A stretch of 64,000 bases of DNA from an uncultured Clostridia bacterium (GTDB lineage: Bacteria; Bacillota; Clostridia; Christensenellales; UBA3700), in the NCBI GenBank assembly GCA_937880755.1, contig CALGRX010000017.1, positions 248,001 to 312,000 on the forward strand. The letters are read 5' to 3'. Below, piece after piece: positions 43,159-50,562 of this stretch (within the stretch, counting starts at the first letter, position 1; every line of letters begins with the position of its first letter). Position numbers and translations under genes: made by a program. The notes beneath the pieces were generated by a model, which did not search any database, was not told the origin of the DNA, and saw only the letters and a program-made list of their open reading frames with translations.

Positions 43159-43668
43159 ATGCAAGCAATAATTTTTACGTCAAATACGGGGCATACCCAA
43201 GAATATGCGCAAATGCTAGGGGAAGAGCTGGGTCTACCTTGCTACGACCTTAAGCAAGCCAAGAGCAAGCTGTCTTCGGGTGTGGACGTAGTTTACCTAG
43301 GCTGGATTATGGCGGGCAACGTTCAAGGACTAAAGAAAGCTTTGAGAAGATATAGCGTCAAGGCGGTATGTGCCGTCGGTATGAGTGGCAACGATAAACA
43401 GCTCGAAGAGATATATGAAAAGTATATGTTTTTGGAAGAAACTCCGCTATTTTATCTGCAAGGCGGTCTAGAATTTCAAAAGCTGAAAGGCGTGTACAAG
43501 TTTTTGATTGGTACAATCAAAAAAGTTATGGGCAAAAAGTTGGAAACCAAAGAAAACAAAACTCAAGAAGAACAAGATATGCTTGATCTCATCGTCAACG
43601 GAAGAAGCATGGTGAGTAAAGAAAAATTGAGCGAGGTGCTTGCTTATTTGAAGGAGAAGACGATATGA
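43159..43668 (+). CDS. Flavodoxin-like protein
   Basis: A 169-residue protein with the FMN-phosphate loop TSNTGHTQEYAQML at 8-21 and the GWIMAGNVQGLKKAL segment. It resembles the flavodoxin_5/protoporphyrinogen-oxidase-like group. It probably carries electrons or acts as an FMN reductase. The stop (TGA at 43666) overlaps the ATG of the next, broken gene. Confidence 0.8.
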   Translation: MQAIIFTSNTGHTQEYAQMLGEELGLPCYDLKQAKSKLSSGVDVVYLGWIMAGNVQGLKKALRRYSVKAVCAVGMSGNDKQLEEIYEKYMFLEETPLFYLQGGLEFQKLKGVYKFLIGTIKKVMGKKLETKENKTQEEQDMLDLIVNGRSMVSKEKLSEVLAYLKEKTI

Positions 43669-44515
43669 AAAGGCTTTGACAGTAGTTGCCGTTATAGTGG
43701 TAGTGGCGTGCGCAGGACTTTTGAGCGCCTGTCAAGTGCCACTCGTAATACGGTGTATGAGTTATGCCGACGCAGAAAACTATCTTATCGGCAATCAACA
43801 ATACGAAGGGCATCTAGACAGCATACGCGTAAATTGGTACGTGGGAGAAGTGAATTTCGTGCAAAGCGACGACAATACGATTAGCATAGTAGAAGATAAC
43901 GAGTCGAAAGATAAGCAAAAGGTACGTTCGTATTTTAGCGACGGAGTGTTGAGAGTGGAATTTTGGCAGTCGGGATTGGCAAGCAAAGTAAAATCCAAGG
44001 ACAAAAAGGTGACGATAATATATCCAAAATGCGGTGCTATTGAGTTGATGAGCACTTCAGCCAAAGTCACCGCCGATAAATTGAACGCCGACAACGTAAA
44101 CATTATTATGACGAGCGGATATTGTTCTATAGGCGAGCTAAAAGCCAAGAACTTTGACTTCACCTCCACTTCGGGTAGTATCGTGGTCAATAAGATGAAT
44201 TGCACTATCGCAGATATCGGCTAGACGTCGGGTAGCTGCGAGTTAAACAAAGCGCAAGCGGATACGCTCAACTTTACGTCAACTTAGGGTAGCTCTTACG
44301 CCGAGATAGATAGTGCTAAAGTTGTGAAAATAGGCAGTACGAGAGGTAGCGTAAACTTGAAACTGAACGTGGGTGCAACGATAAGTTTTTCGACCGTTAG
44401 CGGGTCGTTTAGTTGTGAAAAAGAACATAGCGACAAAGTCGGCAAAAAGGTTATTGGCAACGGGGAGACGGTAATTGAAGTAAATACGACTAGTGGCTCT
44501 TTGAAAGTGAGGTAA
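43665..44515 (+). pseudogene. DUF4097-type lipoprotein gene with three lesions
   Basis: From the ATG at 43665, which overlaps the flavodoxin stop, the frame hits TGA after four codons. One added base near 43674 would give a perfect lipoprotein signal (MKRL then LTVVAVIVVV and LLSAC). The body is a repeated beta structure with TSGS units, as in DUF4097 adhesin-like proteins. It is interrupted by TAG at 44222-44224 and 44285-44287, both at places where neighbouring repeats have Ser (TCG), so single C-to-A changes explain them. After the second TAG the frame runs cleanly to 44515. TAG is a normal stop in this genome. Confidence 0.8.
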
Positions 44516-44517
44516 AT

Positions 44518-45426
44518 ATGGAAAAAATTATAGAAATCAAGCATCTAAAAAAATACTTTAAGGAAGTCAAAGCCGTAGACGACTTGACCTTTTCCGTCAA
44601 AAAAGGCGAACTGTTTTCATTTTTGGGCGTCAACGGCGCGGGAAAGTCGACGACTATCTCCATGATTTCGGGTACGCTCCAAAAGGACAGCGGAGAGATA
44701 GTCATTGCCGGACATAATATCGAAAACGCCAAAAAGAGTATTCTAAACGATATAGGCGTGGTATTTCAAACTTCGGTGTTGGATACGAGCTTGTCGGTCA
44801 AGGACAATTTGACTACCAAGGCGGCGTTGTACGGGCTTAGCAAGGAAACGACGAAAAGGAGAATTGCCGAGCTTGCCGAGATATTGGAATTTGATGACTT
44901 GCTGACAAGGACGGTGGGCAAGCTGTCGGGCGGACAAAAGAGACGTATTGACGTGGCGAGAGCGCTCATCAACGAACCTAAGATTTTGATACTTGACGAG
45001 CCGACCACGGGGCTTGACCCGCAGACTCGCAAGACGCTGTGGAAAGTGATAGACGATTGTCGAAAAAATAAGGGTATGACGGTATTTTTGACCACTCACT
45101 ATATGGAAGAAGCGGCGGAATCCGACTATATCGTCATTTTGGACGCCGGTAAAATCGTAGCCGAAGGCACGCCTTTGGAACTCAAAAATACCTATACGGG
45201 CGACTTCGTGACGGTGTACGGCGTGCAAGAAGAAGCAGTCAAAAAACTTGGACTGAATTACGAAAAAATCAAGGACGCCTATCGAATAAGCGTCAAAAAT
45301 ACGCAAGAAGCCAAAGAATTGATTGTCAACAACGGCGATTTGTTCAACGACTTCGAGATAACCAAAGGCAAGATGGACGACGTATTCCTAAGCGTTACGG
45401 GCAAAAAATTGGTGGGAGGCAACTGA
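44518..45426 (+). CDS. ABC transporter ATP-binding protein (DrrA/ABC-2 type)
   Basis: A 302-residue ATPase. It has Walker A GVNGAGKSTT (about 38-47), signature LSGGQKRRID, Walker B ILILDEPTTGLDP, and a C-terminal regulatory part with TKGKMDDVFLSVTGK. It powers export through the permease encoded 2 nt downstream. The group often gives drug or lipid export; the substrate is unknown. The gene follows the broken DUF4097 gene by 2 nt. Confidence 0.94.
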   Translation: MEKIIEIKHLKKYFKEVKAVDDLTFSVKKGELFSFLGVNGAGKSTTISMISGTLQKDSGEIVIAGHNIENAKKSILNDIGVVFQTSVLDTSLSVKDNLTTKAALYGLSKETTKRRIAELAEILEFDDLLTRTVGKLSGGQKRRIDVARALINEPKILILDEPTTGLDPQTRKTLWKVIDDCRKNKGMTVFLTTHYMEEAAESDYIVILDAGKIVAEGTPLELKNTYTGDFVTVYGVQEEAVKKLGLNYEKIKDAYRISVKNTQEAKELIVNNGDLFNDFEITKGKMDDVFLSVTGKKLVGGN

Positions 45427-45427
45427 T

Positions 45428-46327
45428 ATGAGACAACTTTTGATGCTAACAAGAAGAAACGTAAAACTCTTTTTTAAGGACAAAGGTATGTTTTTGTCGT
45501 CGCTGATTACGCCGATTATTTTGCTCGTACTGTATATGACCTTTTTGGCTAAGATTTATAAGGATACTTTTGCAGGCTCGATGCCCGACGGCTTTACTTT
45601 GGACCAAGGAATAATCAACGGAACGGTGGGCGGACAACTGCTGGCGTCTCTCCTTGCCGTGTCGTGCATTACGGTGGCGTTTTGCTCTAACCTAATTATG
45701 GTGCAAGACAAGGTGAGCGGGGTAAAAAGAGACCTTATGGTGTCGCCTATCGAATCGTATAAGGTGGCTATCGCATACTATCTAGGCACTTTGCTCAATA
45801 CTATGATAGTGTGCCTATTTGCCTTGATTGCCGGTTGTATCTACCTCATTGCGGTAGGCGGTTGGTATCTATCGGCAGTCGACGTGGTGCTACTGATAGT
45901 AGACGTATTTTTGCTGACTATGTTCGGTACTGCGCTGTCGTCGATAGTCAATACCTTTTTGACTACCCAAGGTCAAATGTCTGCCGTGGGCACGATAGTT
46001 TCGGCAGGGTACGGCTTTATATGCGGTGCGTATATGCCTATATCCAACTTTGGAGACGGGCTACAAAAGGCACTCTCGTTGCTCCCCGGCACTTATGGTA
46101 CGTCGCTGGTCAAAAATCATACCCTGAGAGGCGTATTGGAGGAGATGAAAAATAGTGGTGTGCCGAGCCAAGTCGTAGACGGCATCAAGGGTAGTATCGA
46201 TTGCTCCTTCGACTTTTTCGGACACGACGTATCTATCACGGCTATGTACCTCGTGATGATAATATCCGTCCTTGCGCTAGTAGGAATATACGTGCTAATC
46301 AACGTGTTGAGAAAAAATAGAATTTGA
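45428..46327 (+). CDS. ABC-2 type permease (DrrB-like)
   Basis: A 299-residue membrane protein with about six helices. It opens MRQLLMLTRRNVKLFFKDKG and has the ABC-2 region GTIVSAGYGFICGAYMPISNF near helix 5. It forms the exporter with the preceding ATPase. It is the last gene of the TetR operon. Confidence 0.92.
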   Translation: MRQLLMLTRRNVKLFFKDKGMFLSSLITPIILLVLYMTFLAKIYKDTFAGSMPDGFTLDQGIINGTVGGQLLASLLAVSCITVAFCSNLIMVQDKVSGVKRDLMVSPIESYKVAIAYYLGTLLNTMIVCLFALIAGCIYLIAVGGWYLSAVDVVLLIVDVFLLTMFGTALSSIVNTFLTTQGQMSAVGTIVSAGYGFICGAYMPISNFGDGLQKALSLLPGTYGTSLVKNHTLRGVLEEMKNSGVPSQVVDGIKGSIDCSFDFFGHDVSITAMYLVMIISVLALVGIYVLINVLRKNRI

Positions 46328-46577
46328 TAAAAAGTCCACCCATATTGATGTGAAGCCAAAAGTTTTACATTTTTGTCCAACTTTTGGGGTGCACTTCATT
46401 ACTGCGTATTCTATTATAATGAAAACTATCAACCGCAAATGCGAAAACACTCTACACGTAGTGTTGGATACTATCAACCTAAAAGCGGTACAAAAGTTGC
46501 GTATCATTATGCCAAACAAAAAAACTTTGATAAACGTGTTGGATATAGAAACACATTGAGAATAGTAAGTCGAAATG
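46328..46577. other. Spacer left of the island; only gene-like debris
   Basis: Overlapping short frames exist. One frame repeats a YYQPKSGTKVAYHYAKQ-like pattern with VGYRN at its end and runs through the left direct repeat, which suggests a coding remnant. It has no start signal and matches no family I know. Confidence 0.35.
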
Positions 46578-46614
46578 TAAGGGCAGTGAAAACTGCCTTT
46601 AATTTTTTCTTGCA
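46578..46614 (+). repeat. Left 37-bp direct repeat of the island (terminator-shaped)
   Basis: Identical over 37 bp to 49290-49326. It includes the hairpin GGGCAGT-GAAA-ACTGCC followed by TTTAATTTTTTC. It is a candidate attL or a duplicated terminator. Confidence 0.8.
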
Positions 46615-46682
46615 TTTTAACGATTTTAGTGGTGATATTGTGGTTGATTACTATATATTACGTGTGCGCGCATATATAAAAG

Positions 46683-46715
46683 AAAATCGGCCATAATGAT
46701 GGTCGATTTTGTTTT
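46683..46715. terminator. Bidirectional terminator
   Basis: Stem AAAATCGGCCAT / ATGGTCGATTTT (one G-T pair) with loop AATG, T-rich on both sides. It ends the minus-strand HTH reading frame at 46735. Confidence 0.75.
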
Positions 46716-46734
46716 TGCAATTTTTCTTGCAATT

Positions 46735-46932
46735 TTAGTTGTTGGCTATTGTTAGTGTTAAGCCAAGTGGTTTAAGCATTTTGAGCAATGTTGAGAGTTG
46801 TGGGTCTGTAGTACCTTTTTCCGTTCTTGCAATGCAGGGTTGTGGTACACCAGATACTATTTCGAGTTGCTTTTGAGATAAGCCAGCTTGCTTACGTGCA
46901 GAGATTATTTGATTAATTAGAATATTTTTTTT
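46735..46932 (-). pseudogene. XRE/HigA-type HTH domain, out of frame with DUF2442
   Basis: The frame reads LINQIISARKQAGLSQKQLE, then VSGVPQPCIARTEKG and LSTLLKMLKPLGLTL, a clear XRE-family helix-turn-helix as in HigA antitoxins. It has no ATG, GTG or TTG start before the HTH. It continues the DUF2442 gene in the +1 frame across a run of eight A (46925-46932). It is either the second half of a DUF2442-HTH fusion or made by slippage. Confidence 0.65.
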
Positions 46933-47203
46933 GATTATCTATATTGACGTCTGCATTACATTGTATGCCTCTCTCGTATAAACCTTCGGATGATATGTCA
47001 AGTTGGTCGTTCCAAACAATACCATAACCGCCTACGTCAATTTTGGCTTGTTTATATAGACCGGGTGTGTTGATTAGTGCTTGGAAGGGAGAATATTTGT
47101 CTATAATAGGCTTTAGGTCGAATAGTTTGTATTCTCCCGTTGTAAATCCAATTAATAAAATATAGTCGGGTAGTGGTGCTATAGACGTAATTTTAATAAA
47201 CAT
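46913..47203 (-). CDS. DUF2442 protein (N-terminal half of a split gene)
   Basis: 96 residues from the ATG at 47203, which has AGAAGGA 8 nt before it. It reads PLPDYILLIGFTTGEYKLFD, then YGIVWNDQLDIS and ELYERG-like features of the DUF2442 fold. DUF2442 genes are often found next to or fused with HTH antitoxin-like domains. The frame ends ten codons after the homopolymer region; the HTH domain follows in the next frame. Confidence 0.7.
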   Translation of the reverse strand: MFIKITSIAPLPDYILLIGFTTGEYKLFDLKPIIDKYSPFQALINTPGLYKQAKIDVGGYGIVWNDQLDISSEGLYERGIQCNADVNIDNQKKYSN

Positions 47204-47317
47204 ATAAGTATTCCTTCTCATTATTCTATTGGTGGAAGTGTATGGATATCTTGCTGCTAGGACAGATGGCGCTAATTGTTATAAGGCGCAACAACGAAAA
47301 AAATCTTTAAATAAAGA

Positions 47318-47343
47318 AAACCGCCTAAATTATTAGGCGGTTT
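47318..47343 (-). terminator. Terminator of the candidate small RNA
   Basis: An 11-bp perfect stem AAACCGCCTAA / TTAGGCGGTTT with loop ATTA; on the minus strand it is followed by TCTTTATTT. Confidence 0.8.
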
Positions 47344-47432
47344 AGTGGGAAGTCTACGCACGAAGACCAAACGTTCTTCCCCGTCCACTCGAGATTGCCT
47401 CAGTGGCTTCCCCGTTTATAGGGCTGGTGGTC
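47318..47432 (-). ncRNA. Candidate structured small RNA of about 115 nt, family unknown
   Basis: It lies between a perfect minus-strand promoter and an 11-bp terminator. Pairing seen: an outer stem ACGAAGACCA / TGGTCTTCGT (47428-47437 with 47360-47369; the first bases may precede the transcript start); an inner hairpin CCACT/AGTGG with GAG/CTC above it (47385-47406); and two identical ACGGGGAAG segments either side of that hairpin. Both GGGAAG cores can pair with CTTCCC (47347-47352, read on the minus strand), so two exclusive pseudoknot-like folds are possible. No open frame explains it. I cannot assign it to tmRNA, 6S, SRP or a known riboswitch. Confidence 0.6.
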
Positions 47433-47438
47433 TTCGTT

Positions 47439-47467
47439 ATTATAACACGGAGGTGATTGATTGTCAA
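47439..47467 (-). promoter_or_regulatory. Perfect consensus promoter of the candidate small RNA
   Basis: On the minus strand: TTGACA (47467-47462), 17 bp, TATAAT (47444-47439). The -35 overlaps the start codon, and the spacer the ribosome site, of the opposite gene at 47461. A weaker TTTATA-17-TATTAT pair faces the other way. Confidence 0.85.
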
Positions 47468-47766
47468 GTGTAAATTATAGTTTGAAACATAAAGGTGTTA
47501 GACTTATATCTTCTGAAGATGCTTGGGTAAAAGGTAAAAATAAAAAGTATAAGTTGAATCCTGATTATCATTTTGTTGGCAAAATAGAAACGACAATGCC
47601 TAATATGATTGTTACCGCAAGTGATAAACGTAAGCCTAAATTTAAGGGCAATACTTATGATTTGAACTCAGTAGCAAAAGGGCAAATTGTAGACCATTTT
47701 TATCATAAAAATGGTAAAAGAAATAAGAAGACTGTTGCTTATTTCGGTATTAAAAAAGAAAAATAA
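47461..47766 (+). CDS. Small basic protein of unknown function
   Basis: 101 residues, Lys-rich, with TTG start behind a perfect GGAGGTGATTGA site. It contains SLKHKGVRLISSEDAWVKGK and ends AYFGIKKEK. I do not recognise a family. There is no signal peptide or membrane helix. Its codons are A+T-rich, unlike the operons on either side. It is transcribed away from the small RNA gene, from an overlapping promoter region. Confidence 0.55.
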   Translation: MSSVNYSLKHKGVRLISSEDAWVKGKNKKYKLNPDYHFVGKIETTMPNMIVTASDKRKPKFKGNTYDLNSVAKGQIVDHFYHKNGKRNKKTVAYFGIKKEK

Positions 47767-47785
47767 AAAAATAGGAGAAAAAAAT

Positions 47786-48324
47786 ATGTCAAAAAAACAA
47801 AAATAACATTTTGTGCAACGCTCTTTGTATTGGCGTTGATTGTAGCAGTATTTGGCGTTTTTGTAAGTATGAACGCAGTATCGGCGGAAGAGGATAACAT
47901 TTTTACTGTAAATGTTTATGATAAGAACGGTAACGTCATAGATACTTATACCAAAAAAGATAGTTATCCTTCTATTAAAGCAATAGAAGGATATGAAGGT
48001 GTTTATTATGCCAAGATGGAAGGACAAGATTATATGGATGATTATCTTGATTTCCCATTTTTTGATGGTATGGGCGGTGGTAATCCTGAAGAATTAGGAT
48101 TTGTTAGAAATGATGAGCTTCTATCTAAATTTCCTACCTTTTTAGATGGTCATAAGTCTTATATGAGACGTCAAGCAATTGTTGATAAAAAATATAGATA
48201 TTTTGGTAATTATACCGGTTATCTATCTGACAAAGATTATGAGCAGGCTAAAAAATATTCAATACGTGCTAAGGATAAATATCTACATAAAAAAAGTAGT
48301 GACGGTGCCAAACACTCTATATAG
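47786..48324 (+). pseudogene. Small secreted protein, frame shifted in an A7 tract after the start
   Basis: AGGAG precedes an ATG at 47786, but that frame stops after six codons. If the run of seven A at 47791-47797 had eight, the start would join MSKKTKIT to the hydrophobic FCATLFVLALIVAVFGVF and an SAE cleavage site, a good signal peptide. The mature part (about 145 residues, EEDNIFTVNVYDKNGNVID and a Gly/Asp-rich middle) is unknown. Without the shift, only an internal TTG at 47830 without a ribosome site would be left. Phase variation, slippage or an error are all possible. Confidence 0.55.
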
Positions 48325-48412
48325 AGTATAAGCCATGTTCTTACGAACGGTCACTACTTTGATATTATTCTAATAAATAATTGTATGCTTGTCAATTGAT
48401 TTACGGTGAGTT

Positions 48413-48511
48413 ATGAAGAAAGTAAAATTTGTAGTATTTATTGCTTGTGTCTTATTAGTTGCCTTCGTTATAGGATATGTGGGCTATATTGCTAATTTAA
48501 TGGAGATTTAG
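48413..48511 (+). CDS. Single-helix membrane peptide, 32 residues
   Basis: MKKVKFVVFIACVLLVAFVI and a short GYVGYIANLMEI tail: a basic N terminus followed by one hydrophobic helix. The ribosome site is weak (GGTGAG). It lies 3 nt before the next small gene. Function unknown. Confidence 0.4.
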   Translation: MKKVKFVVFIACVLLVAFVIGYVGYIANLMEI

Positions 48512-48514
48512 AAG

Positions 48515-48634
48515 ATGAATAACAAGGTTGAAAATTCTTATCATATCATAAGTATAGTTGCAATAGCGGCTATGCTTATGTTTCTTTTGTTTAGTTTTCG
48601 TTCATCTTTAGGCAGATCTATTGAATCTGTATGA
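48515..48634 (+). CDS. Single-helix membrane peptide, 39 residues
   Basis: A 39-residue open frame with one hydrophobic helix (ISIVAIAAMLMFLLFSF). GGAG lies about 9 nt before the ATG. Its last codons overlap the first in-frame codons of the truncated recombinase, so this may be a junction of two DNA segments. Confidence 0.4.
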   Translation: MNNKVENSYHIISIVAIAAMLMFLLFSFRSSLGRSIESV

Positions 48635-49292
48635 TATAATTCGTTCTGCTTTGGATAAAGCCGTTTTATTAGGTTACGTTGACAAAAACGTTATGCATTA
48701 TGTTGAGATTAAAAAGTATAAACCAATCAAGCATCGCGCGTATGAATTTGAAGAGCAAAACAAGATAATTGAGCTGTTGATTCCTAAGTATCGTTCTGCT
48801 TTTTATATTTTATGTTGTACGTGTATGCGTATTGGGGAATTTTTGGCTTTTAATCCTGCTACGGATATTGATGAGGAACGTCATAAACTTATAATTAATA
48901 AGCGTTTGGATATTATAACCGGTAAGGTGCATATAGGTTTGAAAAATGGCGATGATTATCGTTACATTGATTATATCGACGACTTATTTATAAAGGCAAA
49001 AGAATTAGGTAACGGATATCTTCCATTTGGTCAATTAACGTATTCTGGTATTAAGTGTGCTATGCAAAAAGTGTTGTTGCAATTAGGTATCAAAGATTGT
49101 TTGTTGCATACTACCCGTCATACAGGTTTGTCGGTAGGGCATTATTGTAAAATCGATGATATTCGATTACAATATTGGGCTGGGCATAAGTCTTTGACAA
49201 TGACTAAAGATACATATACAAGTTTACTTGATAAGGGTTGTAGTCCAATACTTGAATATTATCAAAAGCTTGCTAAAAAGTTTGAATTTTAA
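48621..49292 (+). pseudogene. Tyrosine recombinase (phage-type integrase), 5'-truncated
   Basis: 223 codons open. The catalytic domain is intact: Arg in CMRIGEF (about 70), HTTRH (the HxxR pair), the third His in WAGHKSLTM and the Tyr in TKDTYTSLL. The arm-binding domain and most of the core-binding domain are missing: the frame begins inside the sequence DIIRSALDKAVLLGYVDKN, has a stop just above it and no ribosome site. The stop codon TAA lies at the first base of the right direct repeat. A remnant of an integrative element. Confidence 0.75.
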
Positions 49293-49326
49293 GGGCAGTG
49301 AAAACTGCCTTTAATTTTTTCTTGCA
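49290..49326 (+). repeat. Right 37-bp direct repeat of the island (terminator-shaped)
   Basis: Same 37 bp as 46578-46614; it contains the stop codon of the recombinase and the GGGCAGT / ACTGCC hairpin with T run. Confidence 0.8.
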
Positions 49327-49396
49327 AAAATTCCTGAGTTTTTTGGGTAAAAATGCAAGAAAAATTGATAACTAGGTCAGGGATAATAAAAATATA

Positions 49397-49429
49397 AAAC
49401 CGCCTAAACGAAGTGTTTAAGCGGTTTTT
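49397..49429. terminator. Terminator at the end of the tRNA array
   Basis: Stem AAACCGC / GCGGTTT with an inner AAAC / GTTT, T-rich on both strands. It lies just downstream of tRNA-Lys on the minus strand. Confidence 0.75.
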
Positions 49430-49432
49430 GCT

Positions 49433-49508
49433 TGGTGCACCTTCAGAGACTCGAACTCTGGACCCAATGATTAAGAGTCATTTGCTCTACCAACTGAGCT
49501 AAAGGTGC
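49433..49508 (-). tRNA. tRNA-Lys(CTT)
   Basis: Acceptor GCACCTT / AAGGTGC, anticodon stem AATGA / TCATT, loop CTCTTAA with CTT, encoded CCA. Confidence 0.95.
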
Positions 49509-49513
49509 ATATT

Positions 49514-49588
<75 letters not shown>

Positions 49589-49823
49589 ATACTTTTGCGA
49601 CGTTATCTATAGCGTGGTCGAGTCTCCCCGACAACAATAGATAGTTGGTAATTCTATTGCGAGGTTGCAATTTGTTGTCCACTCGGCTAAAAACGATATA
49701 CAATATCGTTTTTTAACGCCTCGTGCCACTTCGCACTCCCGCATAATATTGAGTTGATAATGTAAGTATATACGCCTGCGACTACAATGTCAAGTGTTTG
49801 GCACTGTTGTCGCAGTAACTGCG
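49589..49823. other. Spacer splitting the tRNA array, with a terminator
   Basis: A 10-bp stem AAAAACGATA / TATCGTTTTT at 49689-49713 can end transcription of the upstream seven tRNAs. On the minus strand TTGTCG-17-TATAGA (about 49656 to 49612) could restart it. CACTCCCGCATA at 49733-49744 repeats the 5' edge of the tRNA-Gly(GCC) gene, a possible recombination scar. Confidence 0.5.
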
Positions 49824-49907
49824 TGGTGCGGATGAAGAGACTTGAACTCCCACGTCTTAGACACTAGATCCTAAGTCTAGCGCGTCTGCCAATTCCGCCA
49901 CACCCGC
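49824..49907 (-). tRNA. tRNA-Leu(TAG)
   Basis: Long variable arm; acceptor GCGGGTG / CATCCGC (with G-T), anticodon stem CTAGA / TCTAG, loop CTTAGGA with TAG, encoded CCA. Confidence 0.95.
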
Positions 49908-49920
49908 ATGAACGCAGCGT

Positions 49921-49996
49921 TGGTGACCCATCCGAGATTCGAACTCGGGACACCATGATTAAAAGTCATGTGCTCTACCGACTGAGCTAATGGATC
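49921..49996 (-). tRNA. tRNA-Lys(TTT)
   Basis: Acceptor GATCCAT / ATGGGTC, loop CTTTTAA with TTT, encoded CCA. Confidence 0.95.
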
Positions 49997-50023
49997 TTAT
50001 TAAGTTGTGGAAAGTGCGCTAAA

Positions 50024-50099
50024 TGGCTGGGGTGGAAGGATTTGAACCCTCAAGTGCTGGAGTCAGAGTCCAGTGCCTTAACCATTTGGCGACACCCCA
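50024..50099 (-). tRNA. tRNA-Gln(CTG)
   Basis: Acceptor TGGGGTG / CACCCCA, anticodon stem CTGGA / TCCAG, loop CTCTGAC with CTG, encoded CCA. Confidence 0.95.
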
Positions 50100-50102
50100 A
50101 TG

Positions 50103-50177
50103 TGGCAGGGGTAGCAGGATTTGAACCTACGAATACCAGAGTCAAAGTCTGGTGCCTTACCGCTTGGCGATACCCCT
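50103..50177 (-). tRNA. tRNA-Gln(TTG)
   Basis: Acceptor AGGGGTA / TACCCCT, loop CTTTGAC with TTG, encoded CCA. Confidence 0.95.
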
Positions 50178-50186
50178 ATGCATAAA

Positions 50187-50263
50187 TGGGGTGAGTAAAG
50201 GGAGTCGAACCCTTGGCCTCAAGAGCCACAATCTTGCGCTCTAGCCAACTGAGCTATACCCAC
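50187..50263 (-). tRNA. tRNA-His(GTG)
   Basis: Acceptor GTGGGTA / TACTCAC, loop TTGTGGC with GTG, encoded CCA. The base at 50264 gives the extra G-1 typical of tRNA-His. Confidence 0.95.
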
Positions 50264-50271
50264 CAAATTTA

Positions 50272-50348
<77 letters not shown>

Positions 50349-50361
50349 ATACTTTATGCAA

Positions 50362-50435
50362 TGGAGCGGGTGATGGGAATCGGACCCACGCGACCAGCTT
50401 GGAAGGCTGGGATTCTACCATTGAACTACACCCGC
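50362..50435 (-). tRNA. tRNA-Gly(TCC)
   Basis: Acceptor GCGGGTG / CACCCGC, loop CTTCCAA with TCC, encoded CCA. First gene of the array. Confidence 0.95.
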
Positions 50436-50458
50436 ATATCAATTCTCAATGCTTTGCA

Positions 50459-50488
50459 ATTTTAACACAACCACCCAAGATATGTCAA
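50459..50488 (-). promoter_or_regulatory. Promoter of the tRNA array
   Basis: On the minus strand TTGACA (50488-50483), 18 bp, TAAAAT (50464-50459), about 24 nt before tRNA-Gly(TCC). Confidence 0.75.
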
Positions 50489-50562
50489 GAAAAATATAAT
50501 TGGTTTTTTCATTTTTTATTTTTTCTACGACTATATCTTGGATTGTGCGTATTAATTTTGTA

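Noticed and set aside
44222..44287. TAG codons read as an amino acid (recoding)
   Set aside because: TAG is the ordinary stop of dinB, ctsR, mcsA, mcsB and the M60-like gene in this window, and no tRNA with CTA anticodon is among the genes seen. Mutation is simpler.
46373..46696. 107-codon open frame across the left direct repeat
   Set aside because: No ribosome site, no family, and it continues into a terminator hairpin; kept only as possible debris.
47318..47766. Type III toxin-antitoxin (RNA repeats plus ToxN)
   Set aside because: The RNA has two short internal repeats but no tandem array, lies on the strand opposite to the protein, and the protein lacks ToxN features.
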